A DNA stretch of 58,128 bases from Bacteroidota bacterium (GTDB taxonomy: Bacteria; Bacteroidota; Bacteroidia; Bacteroidales; B18-G4): the NCBI GenBank assembly GCA_013202965.1, contig JABMQZ010000137.1, positions 1-58,128 of the forward strand, in the 5' to 3' direction. Below are positions 28,260 to 35,268 of this stretch, piece after piece. The notes beneath the pieces were generated by a model. That model saw only the letters and a list, made by a program, of their open reading frames with translations. It did not search any database and was not told the DNA's origin. Position 1 is the first letter of the stretch. Each line of letters opens with the position of its first letter. The position numbers and the translations under genes were made by a program.

Positions 28260-28322
28260 GTGCCTAGTTCCGAGTGCCAAGTGGCTAGTGCCTAATAGAG
28301 TGAATAAGTAAATAGTGAATAA
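28260..28322. repeat. Heptamer array, GTGCCTA type, nine units
   Basis: Units gtgccta, gttccga, gtgccaa, gtggcta, gtgccta, atagagt, gaataag, taaatag, tgaataa begin 4 nt after the gpmA stop and fill most of the gap. Confidence 0.85.
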
Positions 28323-28360
28323 TTTATAACTCATTCATCATCCATAATTTTAAAGGCCCA

Positions 28361-29080
28361 ATGCCCCAAAAGTGGATCATACCTGACATTCACGGCTGCA
28401 GCAAAACCCTGCACGCATTGTTTGACTATTATATCAAGCCATCGAAAGAGGATGAACTGTATTTCCTGGGTGATTATATCGACCGGGGGCCGGATGCCAG
28501 AGGGGTGATCGACTTTATCATGAAGCTGCAGAAGGATAATTATGCCGTACACCTGCTGAAAGGCAATCATGAGGAAACCTGCGTCAATGCATGCTGGGAA
28601 GAAGAAGGACTTAAAAGTTTTATGGGGTTCAGGGGGAAGAATGTCAGCAGGGCGGCCTGGTTACAGTTTGGGGGTAAAGAGACCATGAGAAGTTTTGGTG
28701 TCAAGGACCTGCGTGACATGCCGGGAGAATACATTGAATGGATGGACACGCTAAAAACTCATATTATACTTGATGACTTTGTGTTGGTGCATGCGGGCCT
28801 GAACTTTAGTAATCCTGACCCTTATGAGGATGAAATTGCCATGCTCTGGAGCCGGGATTTCAGCCCAGAGGCAGAAAAGATTGGCGGTCGTACACTGATC
28901 CACGGACACATGCCCATCAATTTGGAAACCATCTTCATGCTGAAAGATAATCCGGGAAAATATAAATACATCGACCTCGACAACGGTGTTTATATGGCCG
29001 GAAGGGAAGGCTTTGGTAACCTGGTGGCGCTGGAGCTTAACTCAATGGAATTGTATTCGCAGTACAATCTTGATATGTAG
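28361..29080 (+). CDS. Calcineurin-like metallophosphoesterase (PPP-type)
   Basis: Dimetal phosphatase related to bacterial Ser/Thr phosphatases and Ap4A hydrolases. Motifs in order are PDIHGC (residues 8-13), GDYIDRGPD (about 36-44), LLKGNHEE (about 66-73), VHAGL (about 144) and IHGHMP (about 177). At 239 aa it is compact, with no membrane segment or signal, so it is cytoplasmic. Whether the substrate is a phosphoprotein or a nucleotide cannot be decided from sequence. It follows gpmA on the same strand after about 100 nt of heptamer array. Confidence 0.92.
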   Translation: MPQKWIIPDIHGCSKTLHALFDYYIKPSKEDELYFLGDYIDRGPDARGVIDFIMKLQKDNYAVHLLKGNHEETCVNACWEEEGLKSFMGFRGKNVSRAAWLQFGGKETMRSFGVKDLRDMPGEYIEWMDTLKTHIILDDFVLVHAGLNFSNPDPYEDEIAMLWSRDFSPEAEKIGGRTLIHGHMPINLETIFMLKDNPGKYKYIDLDNGVYMAGREGFGNLVALELNSMELYSQYNLDM

Positions 29081-29082
29081 TA

Positions 29083-29117
29083 ATTATGGATTATGAATTA
29101 TGGATTTTGGATTTGTG
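29083..29117. repeat. Heptamer array, ATTATGG type
   Basis: Five units (attatgg, attatga, attatgg, attttgg, atttgtg) begin 3 nt after the phosphoesterase stop codon. Confidence 0.85.
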
Positions 29118-29239
29118 TAAAATGATTAGTGTCAGGATATGCTCATAAACAATTAAGTCCTGCTCTTCAGTAGTACCCGGGGCAGGCTTTCTAGGGGAAG
29201 GGGCCTTGGAGCTGCGTGTTCTTTGTGATAAAAAATTAA

Positions 29240-29326
29240 CACTTAAACTCATAACTCAAAACCAATCCAACACCCACCGCGTCCGCCGTAGCGAAGCGAA
29301 GGAGGAACACTTAACACCCAACACTT
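29240..29326. repeat. Heptamer arrays flanking a GTCCGCCGTAGCG palindrome-like element
   Basis: Heptamers aacactt, aaactca, taactca, aaaccaa, tccaaca (29240-29274) and aacactt, aacaccc, aacactt (29306-29326) bracket an inserted element at 29281-29308. That element (gtccgccgtagcg...ggaggaac) resembles a dispersed imperfect palindrome seen in many environmental genomes. No gene was seen in the 290-nt gap. Confidence 0.7.
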
Positions 29327-29371
29327 TATTCAACTATCTTTATCGCGCCAAACAAGCAGACAACCAACATC

Positions 29372-29776
29372 ATGAACACTTTTAAAAGGCTATCCCATAT
29401 TGCTTTTCTGCTTCTCATCTTCCTCCTGCTTTCCTGCCAGGGAAGTACCAACAGGGAATGGAGGGTAAATAACGCTTCTTCCACTACTATACAGGTCAGG
29501 GCAGTCCTGGTTTTAGGTACAGATAGCATATATGAAAGCATTGAAACGGGAGAGACCAGGATCATCATCATCACAAGCGAGCCCAGGGCCAACTCAGATC
29601 CCCAGCAAGCATATGAAGTATTCTCTAGTTTTCTGGTTACCAACGCCAATGGCGATACGATTGAGAAGGATTTCACAAATAACGATAACTGGGAAATTTA
29701 TATTGAACATACCAAGCACCGGCCCGATCACTTTGACCTAACATACACCCTGATAGTTAAGGATGAGGATTTTTAA
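29372..29776 (+). CDS. Small predicted lipoprotein, function unknown
   Basis: A 134-aa protein with a basic N-terminus, a leucine-rich hydrophobic stretch and a lipobox LLLSC, so Cys25 would be lipidated. The mature part reads like a compact beta-sandwich (VNNASSTTIQVRAVLVLG, DHFDLTYTLIVKDEDF). I do not recognise a family. A near-consensus TATCTTTA promoter-like motif lies about 30 nt upstream. It stands between the phosphatase and the accessory island and is flanked by repeats on both sides. Confidence 0.7.
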   Translation: MNTFKRLSHIAFLLLIFLLLSCQGSTNREWRVNNASSTTIQVRAVLVLGTDSIYESIETGETRIIIITSEPRANSDPQQAYEVFSSFLVTNANGDTIEKDFTNNDNWEIYIEHTKHRPDHFDLTYTLIVKDEDF

Positions 29777-30084
29777 TTTCCGCTTGCCGTTAACCATTAA
29801 GCCTTCGCCAATTTAATAGAAAACGGATAACACGGATGTGACGGATTAGCACGGATTATGAATGGTGGGATATGATTGCTGGGTTTGAGTGTGTTTTTTA
29901 ACACAAAGTACCACGAAGTATTGTCCAAAGGAACCACAAAGAAAGATACTGAGTGGCCTTTGTAGTTAAAGAAAATTCCGAACTTCTCAATCACAATTCT
30001 CCACTACCAATCTTTGCTAATAATTATTCACCAGGATTTCATCATTCATCAAAGCTAAATATATTTCTTGAAAAAAATCAATAA
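29777..30084. other. Gene-free decayed repeat region
   Basis: About 300 nt without a plausible gene. ACGGAT occurs four times at 9-10 nt spacing (29823-29856), followed by ACAAAG, ACGAAG, CCAAAG and ACAAAG words about 10-12 nt apart (29903-29941). The same ACCACRAAG-type words recur at about 33075-33112 and 36112-36135. These resemble degenerate dispersed repeats of environmental genomes. Confidence 0.6.
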
Positions 30085-30103
30085 GTTCGGATTATTTCCG
30101 AAC
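30085..30103. promoter_or_regulatory. Inverted-repeat operator upstream of higBA
   Basis: GTTCGG, 7 nt, CCGAAC: a perfect 6-bp inverted repeat placed just upstream of the TATGTTTG promoter element of the toxin-antitoxin pair. This is the expected position for autorepression by the HTH antitoxin. Binding is inferred. Confidence 0.6.
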
Positions 30104-30110
30104 AATATTG

Positions 30111-30118
30111 TATGTTTG
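30111..30118 (+). promoter_or_regulatory. -7 promoter motif abutting higB
   Basis: TATGTTTG matches TAnnTTTG and ends 7 nt before the higB ATG, so the transcript should start within a few bases of the start codon. Confidence 0.6.
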
Positions 30119-30125
30119 CAGTATA

Positions 30126-30404
30126 ATGAGATTGATTCGTAAGAATATATTAGAAAAAACTAAGCGAAAGAACAGGGGAAATATTCCTTTATCGAAAGCG
30201 ATTAATTCGCTTATTAAGGACATTGAAGAGAATAATTGGAGTAGCGCAAGTGAATTATTAAAAGTGAGGAAGGATGCAGATAAGGTGCACAGTGAGGGGG
30301 TTTACTTTTTCAACCTCAATGTACATCGGACGATGATAATGATTGAATTTGATGAAAGGGAAGCGAGTGTTGTTTGGATTGGAACGCATCAGGAATACGA
30401 TTAG
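30126..30404 (+). CDS. higB: HigB-family toxin (mRNA interferase)
   Basis: RelE-superfamily HigB-type ribosome-dependent mRNA interferase: small, basic and helical at the N-terminus, ending with the strand WIGTHQEYD that marks the family (usually FIGTHAEYD). The ATG30126 start gives 92 aa; the track's TTG start would overlap the promoter motif. Homologues usually carry a few residues after EYD, so the C-terminus is slightly short. The family's RxVFNI core is diverged here to VYFFNLNVHRTM. The downstream HTH protein is the probable antitoxin. Toxicity is inferred from family, not from residues alone. Confidence 0.8.
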   Translation: MRLIRKNILEKTKRKNRGNIPLSKAINSLIKDIEENNWSSASELLKVRKDADKVHSEGVYFFNLNVHRTMIMIEFDEREASVVWIGTHQEYD

Positions 30405-30470
30405 GTTTTTAAGAATAATAAAAATACGATCAGGAAATGGTTAAGAGCAAATGAATGGATATAGGAAGAT

Positions 30471-31031
30471 ATGAAAACACAATTTGATGTAAACGAAATT
30501 ATTAAGAGTGGAAAGATTGGGAATGAGCTTGATTACGAAAGAGCTTTAATTGCCGACAGGAAGTTAAGGGTCCTTGCAAAAGATGGTCCGATGAAGAAAT
30601 CTTTGCGGAAAAAGTTAAGGGATATTATTGAGGCATATGAGCGCGAAAATTGGTCAGGACAAACCAGGATCAGTAAGAAAAAACTAAGAGAAAGTGATAT
30701 AGCTGAAGCTATAGCTGAAAAAGAGCGTTTATTTATTGAAAGAAGAAGAGAATTGATCCGTGATAAACTTAAAAAACACAATCTTACCCAGCAGGATCTT
30801 GGTGCTATCTTAGGGCATAAGAGCAAAACCTATATGTCTGAATTAATGAATGGTATCAGCCCGTTTTCATTAAAAGATCTTGTAATAATCAGCAGATTAT
30901 TCGGGCTGGATTTAACAGGCCTGATACCTACATTCTTGCCTCAAAAAGAACGATTAAAGATTAAACGCGTAATAGAAAGATTACATAATCCTGAACTTAA
31001 GCTAAGCCAGGATGATTTTGTATTGGCATAA
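30471..31031 (+). CDS. higA: HigA-like HTH antitoxin
   Basis: A 186-aa protein with an XRE-type helix-turn-helix (about residues 95-155; NLTQQDLGAILGHKSKTYMSELMNG) preceded by a charged helical region. It starts 66 nt after higB, in the toxin-first order typical of HigBA. It is longer than the usual 100-130 aa HigA because of the N-terminal extension, which may hold the toxin-neutralising segment. It likely binds the GTTCGG/CCGAAC operator upstream. Other XRE regulators cannot be fully excluded. Confidence 0.78.
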   Translation: MKTQFDVNEIIKSGKIGNELDYERALIADRKLRVLAKDGPMKKSLRKKLRDIIEAYERENWSGQTRISKKKLRESDIAEAIAEKERLFIERRRELIRDKLKKHNLTQQDLGAILGHKSKTYMSELMNGISPFSLKDLVIISRLFGLDLTGLIPTFLPQKERLKIKRVIERLHNPELKLSQDDFVLA

Positions 31032-31056
31032 CTTTGCATGATTGGTTTCTGATTAA

Positions 31057-31953
31057 TTACGATGCATCCAAAAACTCCCGATACCGTTGATCAAGCTTAT
31101 CACGGTCAGGGTGATCGATTGTGCGATTTGGGAGAATGATTTTGTTGTTTTCCAAAGACTGAAGCCCGTATTTTAGCATTGGGCCATCAATTTCTTGCAG
31201 AATGTCTTCTCTGATCTTAATCGTATAATCAGGTGTAATCCCTAAAATGTGCTTGTCGAACGCTGCATGGTGGATTTTGCACAGTGAAAGACCATTTGAG
31301 ACAATCGGTTCACCGCCTTCTTTGCTATCTGGAATAATATGAGCTGCATCAAGTAATTCGACATGTTTTAGGCGGCATAGAGCACATTGGCTTCTATAAG
31401 CGCGCAGAATCTTTTCCCGAAATGACCTCTGATGCACCCTTTGCTTTACACTAACGGTTAAATAAGATCGTCTGGAATTGTCCTCAGTTTCATCTGCAAC
31501 AAAGTTTTCTTTCCGCTCCTGAATATACTCCATTTCGTCTTTCGCAACTAGGAAACTTAGATTCTCCTGGTTTTCATTGATAATGAAAATAGGCCAAACT
31601 GCTAGGTATTTTCCTTCAACTACTCTATATAAATATACCAGAGGAATCTGCCTTTTCCACATTTCACGAAGCCTTGTATTTACTGGATGATTGGGATTTG
31701 TCCCCATATACTTGTAATTCAAAAAACCATCTTTTGTAAAAGAATCAGCATAAGGGCCATCTGGAATTGAGGTTATTGAAATGGGTAACTCCATGGCTTG
31801 AGGTTTCCAGATACCTTGTGGCCCCAGAAAGGAGATTCTATTTCCTTGATATATGAAGCCTTCTCTAAGTATGCGATAGTCTAGAACATCGCCAAAAATT
31901 TCTGTTTTTTCTTTAAGCCATTTAAATGCGGCTGCTCTGATTGCATCATCCAT
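31057..31953 (-). CDS. HNH endonuclease with SRA/PUA-like N-terminal domain
   Basis: A 298-aa putative restriction-type nuclease. Residues 1-135 (LGPQGIWKPQAM, YKYMGTNPNH, VVEGKYLAVWP) form a conserved domain I associate with the SRA/PUA-like modules of McrA-type enzymes that read modified DNA. The C-terminal HNH domain (about 185-240) has zinc-type CALC (Cys190, Cys193), AAHIIPDS (His205), SNGLSLC and HHAAFD. All key HNH residues are present. The start codon lies 1 nt after the stop of the HNH-HIT gene, so the two are translationally coupled. Cleavage of modified foreign DNA is inferred. Confidence 0.82.
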   Translation of the reverse strand: MDDAIRAAAFKWLKEKTEIFGDVLDYRILREGFIYQGNRISFLGPQGIWKPQAMELPISITSIPDGPYADSFTKDGFLNYKYMGTNPNHPVNTRLREMWKRQIPLVYLYRVVEGKYLAVWPIFIINENQENLSFLVAKDEMEYIQERKENFVADETEDNSRRSYLTVSVKQRVHQRSFREKILRAYRSQCALCRLKHVELLDAAHIIPDSKEGGEPIVSNGLSLCKIHHAAFDKHILGITPDYTIKIREDILQEIDGPMLKYGLQSLENNKIILPNRTIDHPDRDKLDQRYREFLDAS

Positions 31954-31954
31954 A

Positions 31955-32929
31955 TCAGTAATTCATTTTATTAGGAATAACTCCTCGTACTCCCCCCCTG
32001 GGATTATCTACATCTCCTTTTCGCCTTGGAATCAGATGGAAGTGAAGATGATCAATAGTTTGCCCAGCGACTTCTCCATTATTAAGCCCGATATTAAAAC
32101 CATCAATAGTTTTGTCTTCTTCTTGTAGTGATCTTTCAATAAACTTGATGAGGTCATGGCATGCAACCAATTCATATTGACTGAGTTCAAAATAGTTAGT
32201 AACATGCCTTCTTGGGATAACAAGCGTATGCCCAGCTGTTACTGGATGCTTATCCAGAATGGCAAATGCAAGTTCGTTTTCGTGAAGGACTTTTTCAGTC
32301 TTATGCACTATGCAAAATGGGCAGTCATTATTGAAACTATCTTTAATTAGATTTCTAAAATCAGTTTTGTCCTTGTTCCTTTTTGATCTATTACACTTGG
32401 AACAAAGCACCTGCAAGTTTGCATACTCAGTTTTTCCGCCCAGTGAGCGAGGTAAGATATGATCTACATCAAGAACACGCTCATTTCTTGTAGCGCCGCA
32501 TAGTGCACATCTGCCTTTTGATTCTTTCAGTACAATAAATCTCAAGGAGTCAGGAACAGGTTCTGTATCAATTAAACGATAATCCCAAACTGACAAGCCT
32601 CGTTTTGAAATATAATCCTGTATCTTTCCTTCACAGATCTTTTTCAACTCAGCTTTTTGCTCAAATGTTAGCTTACTGACTTCCAAAGTGACTAAATCGC
32701 CATCTTTTTTAATGATTCCATGTTTCGAGAGTACTTTAATAGGCATGCTCTTCAAAGTGCTTTCGTAGTACCTGATTTGACTTTCATCATAACCAAGAAA
32801 ACATAAAGCCAATTGCCTTACAGTCGCAGATCCACCGGAATCAACCAATATCTTTATCAGCAAAGGCTGATAGATATGGCTCATGCGCATTTTCTTTTCA
32901 ATAAAGCTCCTTAGGTCCTCATATTTCAT
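31955..32929 (-). CDS. HNH-HIT fusion protein
   Basis: A 324-aa three-part protein. Residues 1-115 are helical, wHTH-like (GGSATVRQLALCFLGYDESQ). Residues 139-186 are an HNH nuclease with a four-Cys zinc knuckle (Cys141, Cys144, Cys176, Cys179) and DVDHILPRS (His157). Residues 203-300 are a HIT domain starting CPFC and ending HLHFHLI (His294, 296, 298, the intact HIT triad). HIT enzymes hydrolyse nucleotidyl-phosphate bonds, for example AMP from DNA ends in aprataxin-like members. Pairing a nuclease with a nucleotidylate hydrolase in one chain and one operon suggests nucleic-acid defence or repair. The name is descriptive; the function is not known to me. Confidence 0.85.
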   Translation of the reverse strand: MKYEDLRSFIEKKMRMSHIYQPLLIKILVDSGGSATVRQLALCFLGYDESQIRYYESTLKSMPIKVLSKHGIIKKDGDLVTLEVSKLTFEQKAELKKICEGKIQDYISKRGLSVWDYRLIDTEPVPDSLRFIVLKESKGRCALCGATRNERVLDVDHILPRSLGGKTEYANLQVLCSKCNRSKRNKDKTDFRNLIKDSFNNDCPFCIVHKTEKVLHENELAFAILDKHPVTAGHTLVIPRRHVTNYFELSQYELVACHDLIKFIERSLQEEDKTIDGFNIGLNNGEVAGQTIDHLHFHLIPRRKGDVDNPRGGVRGVIPNKMNY

Positions 32930-32993
32930 AATGGAAGCGATCTAAAGAATATTTACTCTGCAGAATTCTTTTGGTTTTTTAAAGTTTCTCCTT

Positions 32994-33001
32994 CAAATAT
33001 A
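32994..33001 (-). promoter_or_regulatory. -7 promoter motif for the HNH-HIT / HNH operon
   Basis: TATATTTG on the minus strand matches TAnnTTTG and would give a leader of about 58 nt before the HNH-HIT gene. It lies in AT-rich sequence, so chance is possible. Confidence 0.4.
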
Positions 33002-33009
33002 TAAAAATA

Positions 33010-33066
33010 TTAGATAAATTCGAGTTTTTAAGATCGCAATTTGCGTCCTCAAGATGTATCAGATAA
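33010..33066 (+). pseudogene. Fragment of an ORF6N-domain gene
   Basis: The reading LDKFEFLRSQFASS, ending in a stop after RCIR, matches the LNKDEIDNLRSQFATSS region of the intact ORF6N gene at 33386. No start or remaining domain is present, so this is a short decayed remnant. It lies in the same order relative to the WG fragment as the intact ORF6N gene does to the intact WG gene. Confidence 0.6.
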
Positions 33067-33121
33067 GAATATGACCTTTGTATTTTCTTTGTGAAACCCT
33101 TCGTGGTTAAGATAAATTCGA

Positions 33122-33149
33122 ATATCAAATATCAAATGTCGGATATCGA
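33122..33149. repeat. Heptamer array, ATATCAA type
   Basis: Four units (atatcaa twice, atgtcgg, atatcga) directly adjoin the 3' end of the WG-repeat pseudogene fragment, the same position relative to a gene end as in other gaps. Confidence 0.85.
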
Positions 33150-33150
33150 A

Positions 33151-33280
33151 TTTCCTCGTCGTCTATATTCCACACCATTCAACTCAATCCAAAACGCCTG
33201 CTTACCAGCTTCCACCTTTACAATCCCACCCTCAAAAATCACCCAGCTTTTTCATGCTTCGCCGGGATGGCGAGTTCATT
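33151..33280 (-). pseudogene. 3' fragment of a WG-repeat gene, frameshifted
   Basis: On the minus strand the sequence encodes AIPAKHEKAG, then after a 1-nt deletion FEGGIVKVEAGKQAFWIELNGVEYRR. This aligns with the last 35-40 residues of the intact WG-repeat protein (VIPAKYEKAG, FEGGIVQVEVNGQAFWIDLNGFEYRR). Similarity stops abruptly at about 33280. It is a truncated, frameshifted duplicate. The 63-aa plus-strand ORF over it is an artefact. Confidence 0.85.
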
Positions 33281-33385
33281 AAATCTCCCTGTAAGAAGTG
33301 GAACAAAACGTGATTATGAGTATTAATAGGTAAGGAGTGAGGTTTTTCTGATAATTTTATAATGTAAAACATCTAAACTATATCT

Positions 33386-33895
33386 ATGAAAAATTCGATC
33401 ATTAAATCTGATTATCAAACATTAATATATACATTGCGGGGGTATAAAGTAATGCTGGACTTCGATCTGGCAATACTTTATGGGGTTGAAACAAAAAGAC
33501 TGAAAGAACAAGTTCGGCGGAATATCACAAGGTTCCCGAAGGATTTTATGTTTGTGCTTAACAAAGATGAGATTGATAACTTGAGGTCGCAATTTGCGAC
33601 CTCAAGTTGGGGAGGTATAAGATATGCACCTATGGCATTTACCGAACAGGGTGTTGCAATGCTATCATCTGTTCTGAATTCTGAAAAGGCAATTAAGATA
33701 AATATTGAGATCATGCGGGCTTTTGCAGATTATCGGGCATTAATAATCAGGAATAAAGATTTTGGGAAGGAGCTTCAGTTGCTGGATGAAAAGATCAATC
33801 AAATTTTCAAATTCTTATTGGAAAAAATCGATGCATTAAGGGGTCAGCAGTTGGATGAATCACGCAACAAAATCGGGTATAAAAAAAGTGAATAA
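33386..33895 (+). CDS. ORF6N domain-containing protein
   Basis: A 169-aa protein with the ORF6N (KilA-N-like) DNA-binding domain at about residues 10-105. It has the typical YKVMLDFDLAILYGVETKRLKEQVRRN, RFPKDFMFVL, LRSQFATSS and AFTEQGVAMLSSVLNS. The C-terminal tail is helical and charged. These proteins are common in Bacteroidota and phage/mobile regions, and their role is not settled. The gene sits beside a decayed copy of itself and next to the WG-repeat gene in an accessory island. Confidence 0.9.
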   Translation: MKNSIIKSDYQTLIYTLRGYKVMLDFDLAILYGVETKRLKEQVRRNITRFPKDFMFVLNKDEIDNLRSQFATSSWGGIRYAPMAFTEQGVAMLSSVLNSEKAIKINIEIMRAFADYRALIIRNKDFGKELQLLDEKINQIFKFLLEKIDALRGQQLDESRNKIGYKKSE

Positions 33896-33944
33896 GCTCG
33901 AATTGTTCGGTCTTCGGTGCTCGTTTTTATTGTTCGTTCTTCAA

Positions 33945-35108
33945 CTACCTCCTGTATTCAAATCCATTCAAGTCAATCCAAAATGCCTGCCCATTAACCT
34001 CCACCTGCACAATCCCACCCTCAAAAATATGCCCCGCCTTCTCGTATTTCGCCGGGATGACAATATTTCCGGAAGGATCGATATAGCCGCTGAGGCCGTT
34101 TTCCTTATACAGTGCCCGGCCTTCGTGGAAGTTTGAGACGTACTCAAAAGTGCAGGGGATCATGAGCTTGCCGCGGTCATCGATGAAGCCGTATTTTCCG
34201 TTCATCATGACCCGGGCCAGGCCTTCGTGGAAATGGTTGGCAGATTCGTATTCAAAGCGGGTCATCTCGTAACCATAAGGATCGATATAGCCCCACAGAC
34301 CGTCTTTTTTCACCGGAAACATCTCATGTAAGGAGGCGGAGATACTTTCATATTCCACCGGGATCACCATCTCATTCTCTGCATTGATATAGCCCCACAA
34401 CTCACCCAGCTGTACCCCGGCAATGCCGTTGGCAAACATCAGGGCATTGTCATATTCCGTGGGGATCACCAGCTTGCCGTCCTTGTTGATGAAGCCAAAC
34501 TTCTCCCGTACCTTAACGAAGGCATAGCCTTCGTGGAAGCTGCCGGCATATTCATATATGGGCCGCACGATCACCTCCCCTTCGCGATTTACAAAACCAT
34601 ACCTGCCCTTCTGGCCAACTTTCGCCATGCCATTGCTGAAGACATTCGTTTCGACAAATTTATAGGGTACCACCATGCGACCTGCCTTGTCGATGTAGCC
34701 AAAAAGACGTGATTGTTTCACATAGGCCATGCCTTCATAGAAGTCCGAGCTCAGGGAATATTGTGCGGAAATAACCCGAATGCCCCGGCTGTTATAAAAT
34801 CCGTCTTTTCCTGCATTGCTGTAGCGGATCATGCCTTCACGCCATTCGCCCATGCTTTCAAGGGTAATGGGCACCATGATGCGGCCGTCTTCATCGATGA
34901 GGCCGTAAAAGCCGTTCTTTTTTACTTTGGCTGCCCCATCCACAAATGTGCTTACCTCATCATATACCGCAGGGATGACCAGCTCAGCATTGGCATCGGC
35001 ATAACCGTACTTTTCGCCATCGAGGAAAGGGATACGCCTGGGGAGTTCCTGGGCGCTTAGATAAACAGACATCAGAAAGATCAAGCTTATAGAGAGGAAT
35101 GTTTTCAT
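33945..35108 (-). CDS. WG-repeat protein, secreted
   Basis: A signal peptide (MKTFLSISLIFLMSVYLSAQ) is followed by about eight WG/KWG-type repeats of roughly 43 residues. Repeat cores include YGLIDEDGRIMVP, FGFINKDGKLVIP, WGYINAENEMVIP, YGFIDDRGKLMIP and GYIDPSGNIVIP. The repeats form beta structures of uncertain role, probably in the periplasm or at the surface. I start at ATG35108 (388 aa), not the track's 35159, because the signal peptide begins there and a TAACTTTG motif lies between the two. A damaged copy of its 3' end lies 0.7 kb away. Confidence 0.88.
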   Translation of the reverse strand: MKTFLSISLIFLMSVYLSAQELPRRIPFLDGEKYGYADANAELVIPAVYDEVSTFVDGAAKVKKNGFYGLIDEDGRIMVPITLESMGEWREGMIRYSNAGKDGFYNSRGIRVISAQYSLSSDFYEGMAYVKQSRLFGYIDKAGRMVVPYKFVETNVFSNGMAKVGQKGRYGFVNREGEVIVRPIYEYAGSFHEGYAFVKVREKFGFINKDGKLVIPTEYDNALMFANGIAGVQLGELWGYINAENEMVIPVEYESISASLHEMFPVKKDGLWGYIDPYGYEMTRFEYESANHFHEGLARVMMNGKYGFIDDRGKLMIPCTFEYVSNFHEGRALYKENGLSGYIDPSGNIVIPAKYEKAGHIFEGGIVQVEVNGQAFWIDLNGFEYRR

Positions 35109-35123
35109 GGTTTGGAGTTTTTC

Positions 35124-35131
35124 CAAAGTTA
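35124..35131 (-). promoter_or_regulatory. -7 promoter motif deciding the WG-repeat gene start
   Basis: TAACTTTG on the minus strand ends 15 nt before ATG35108 and lies inside the longer ORF call, supporting the shorter protein. Confidence 0.5.
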
Positions 35132-35177
35132 ATAAATCTAAGTTCGACCCTGGATGCATTAAAAAGGGATTGGGATT

Positions 35178-35268
35178 AGATATCAGATATCAGATATCAG
35201 AAATTTGAAATCAGAAATCTTCACTTCAAATCTTCACTTGGCACTCGGCACTCGGCACTCGGCACTCT
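35178..35268. repeat. Heptamer array, AGATATC to GCACTCG, thirteen units
   Basis: The longest array: agatatc x3, agaaatt, tgaaatc, agaaatc, ttcactt, caaatct, tcacttg, gcactcg x3, gcactct, all in one 7-nt phase while the word changes. Its right end forms the last ten or so codons of the SDR gene. Confidence 0.95.

Noticed and set aside
33091-33282. 63-aa plus-strand ORF
   Set aside because: It is the antisense reading of the frameshifted WG-repeat fragment, not a gene.
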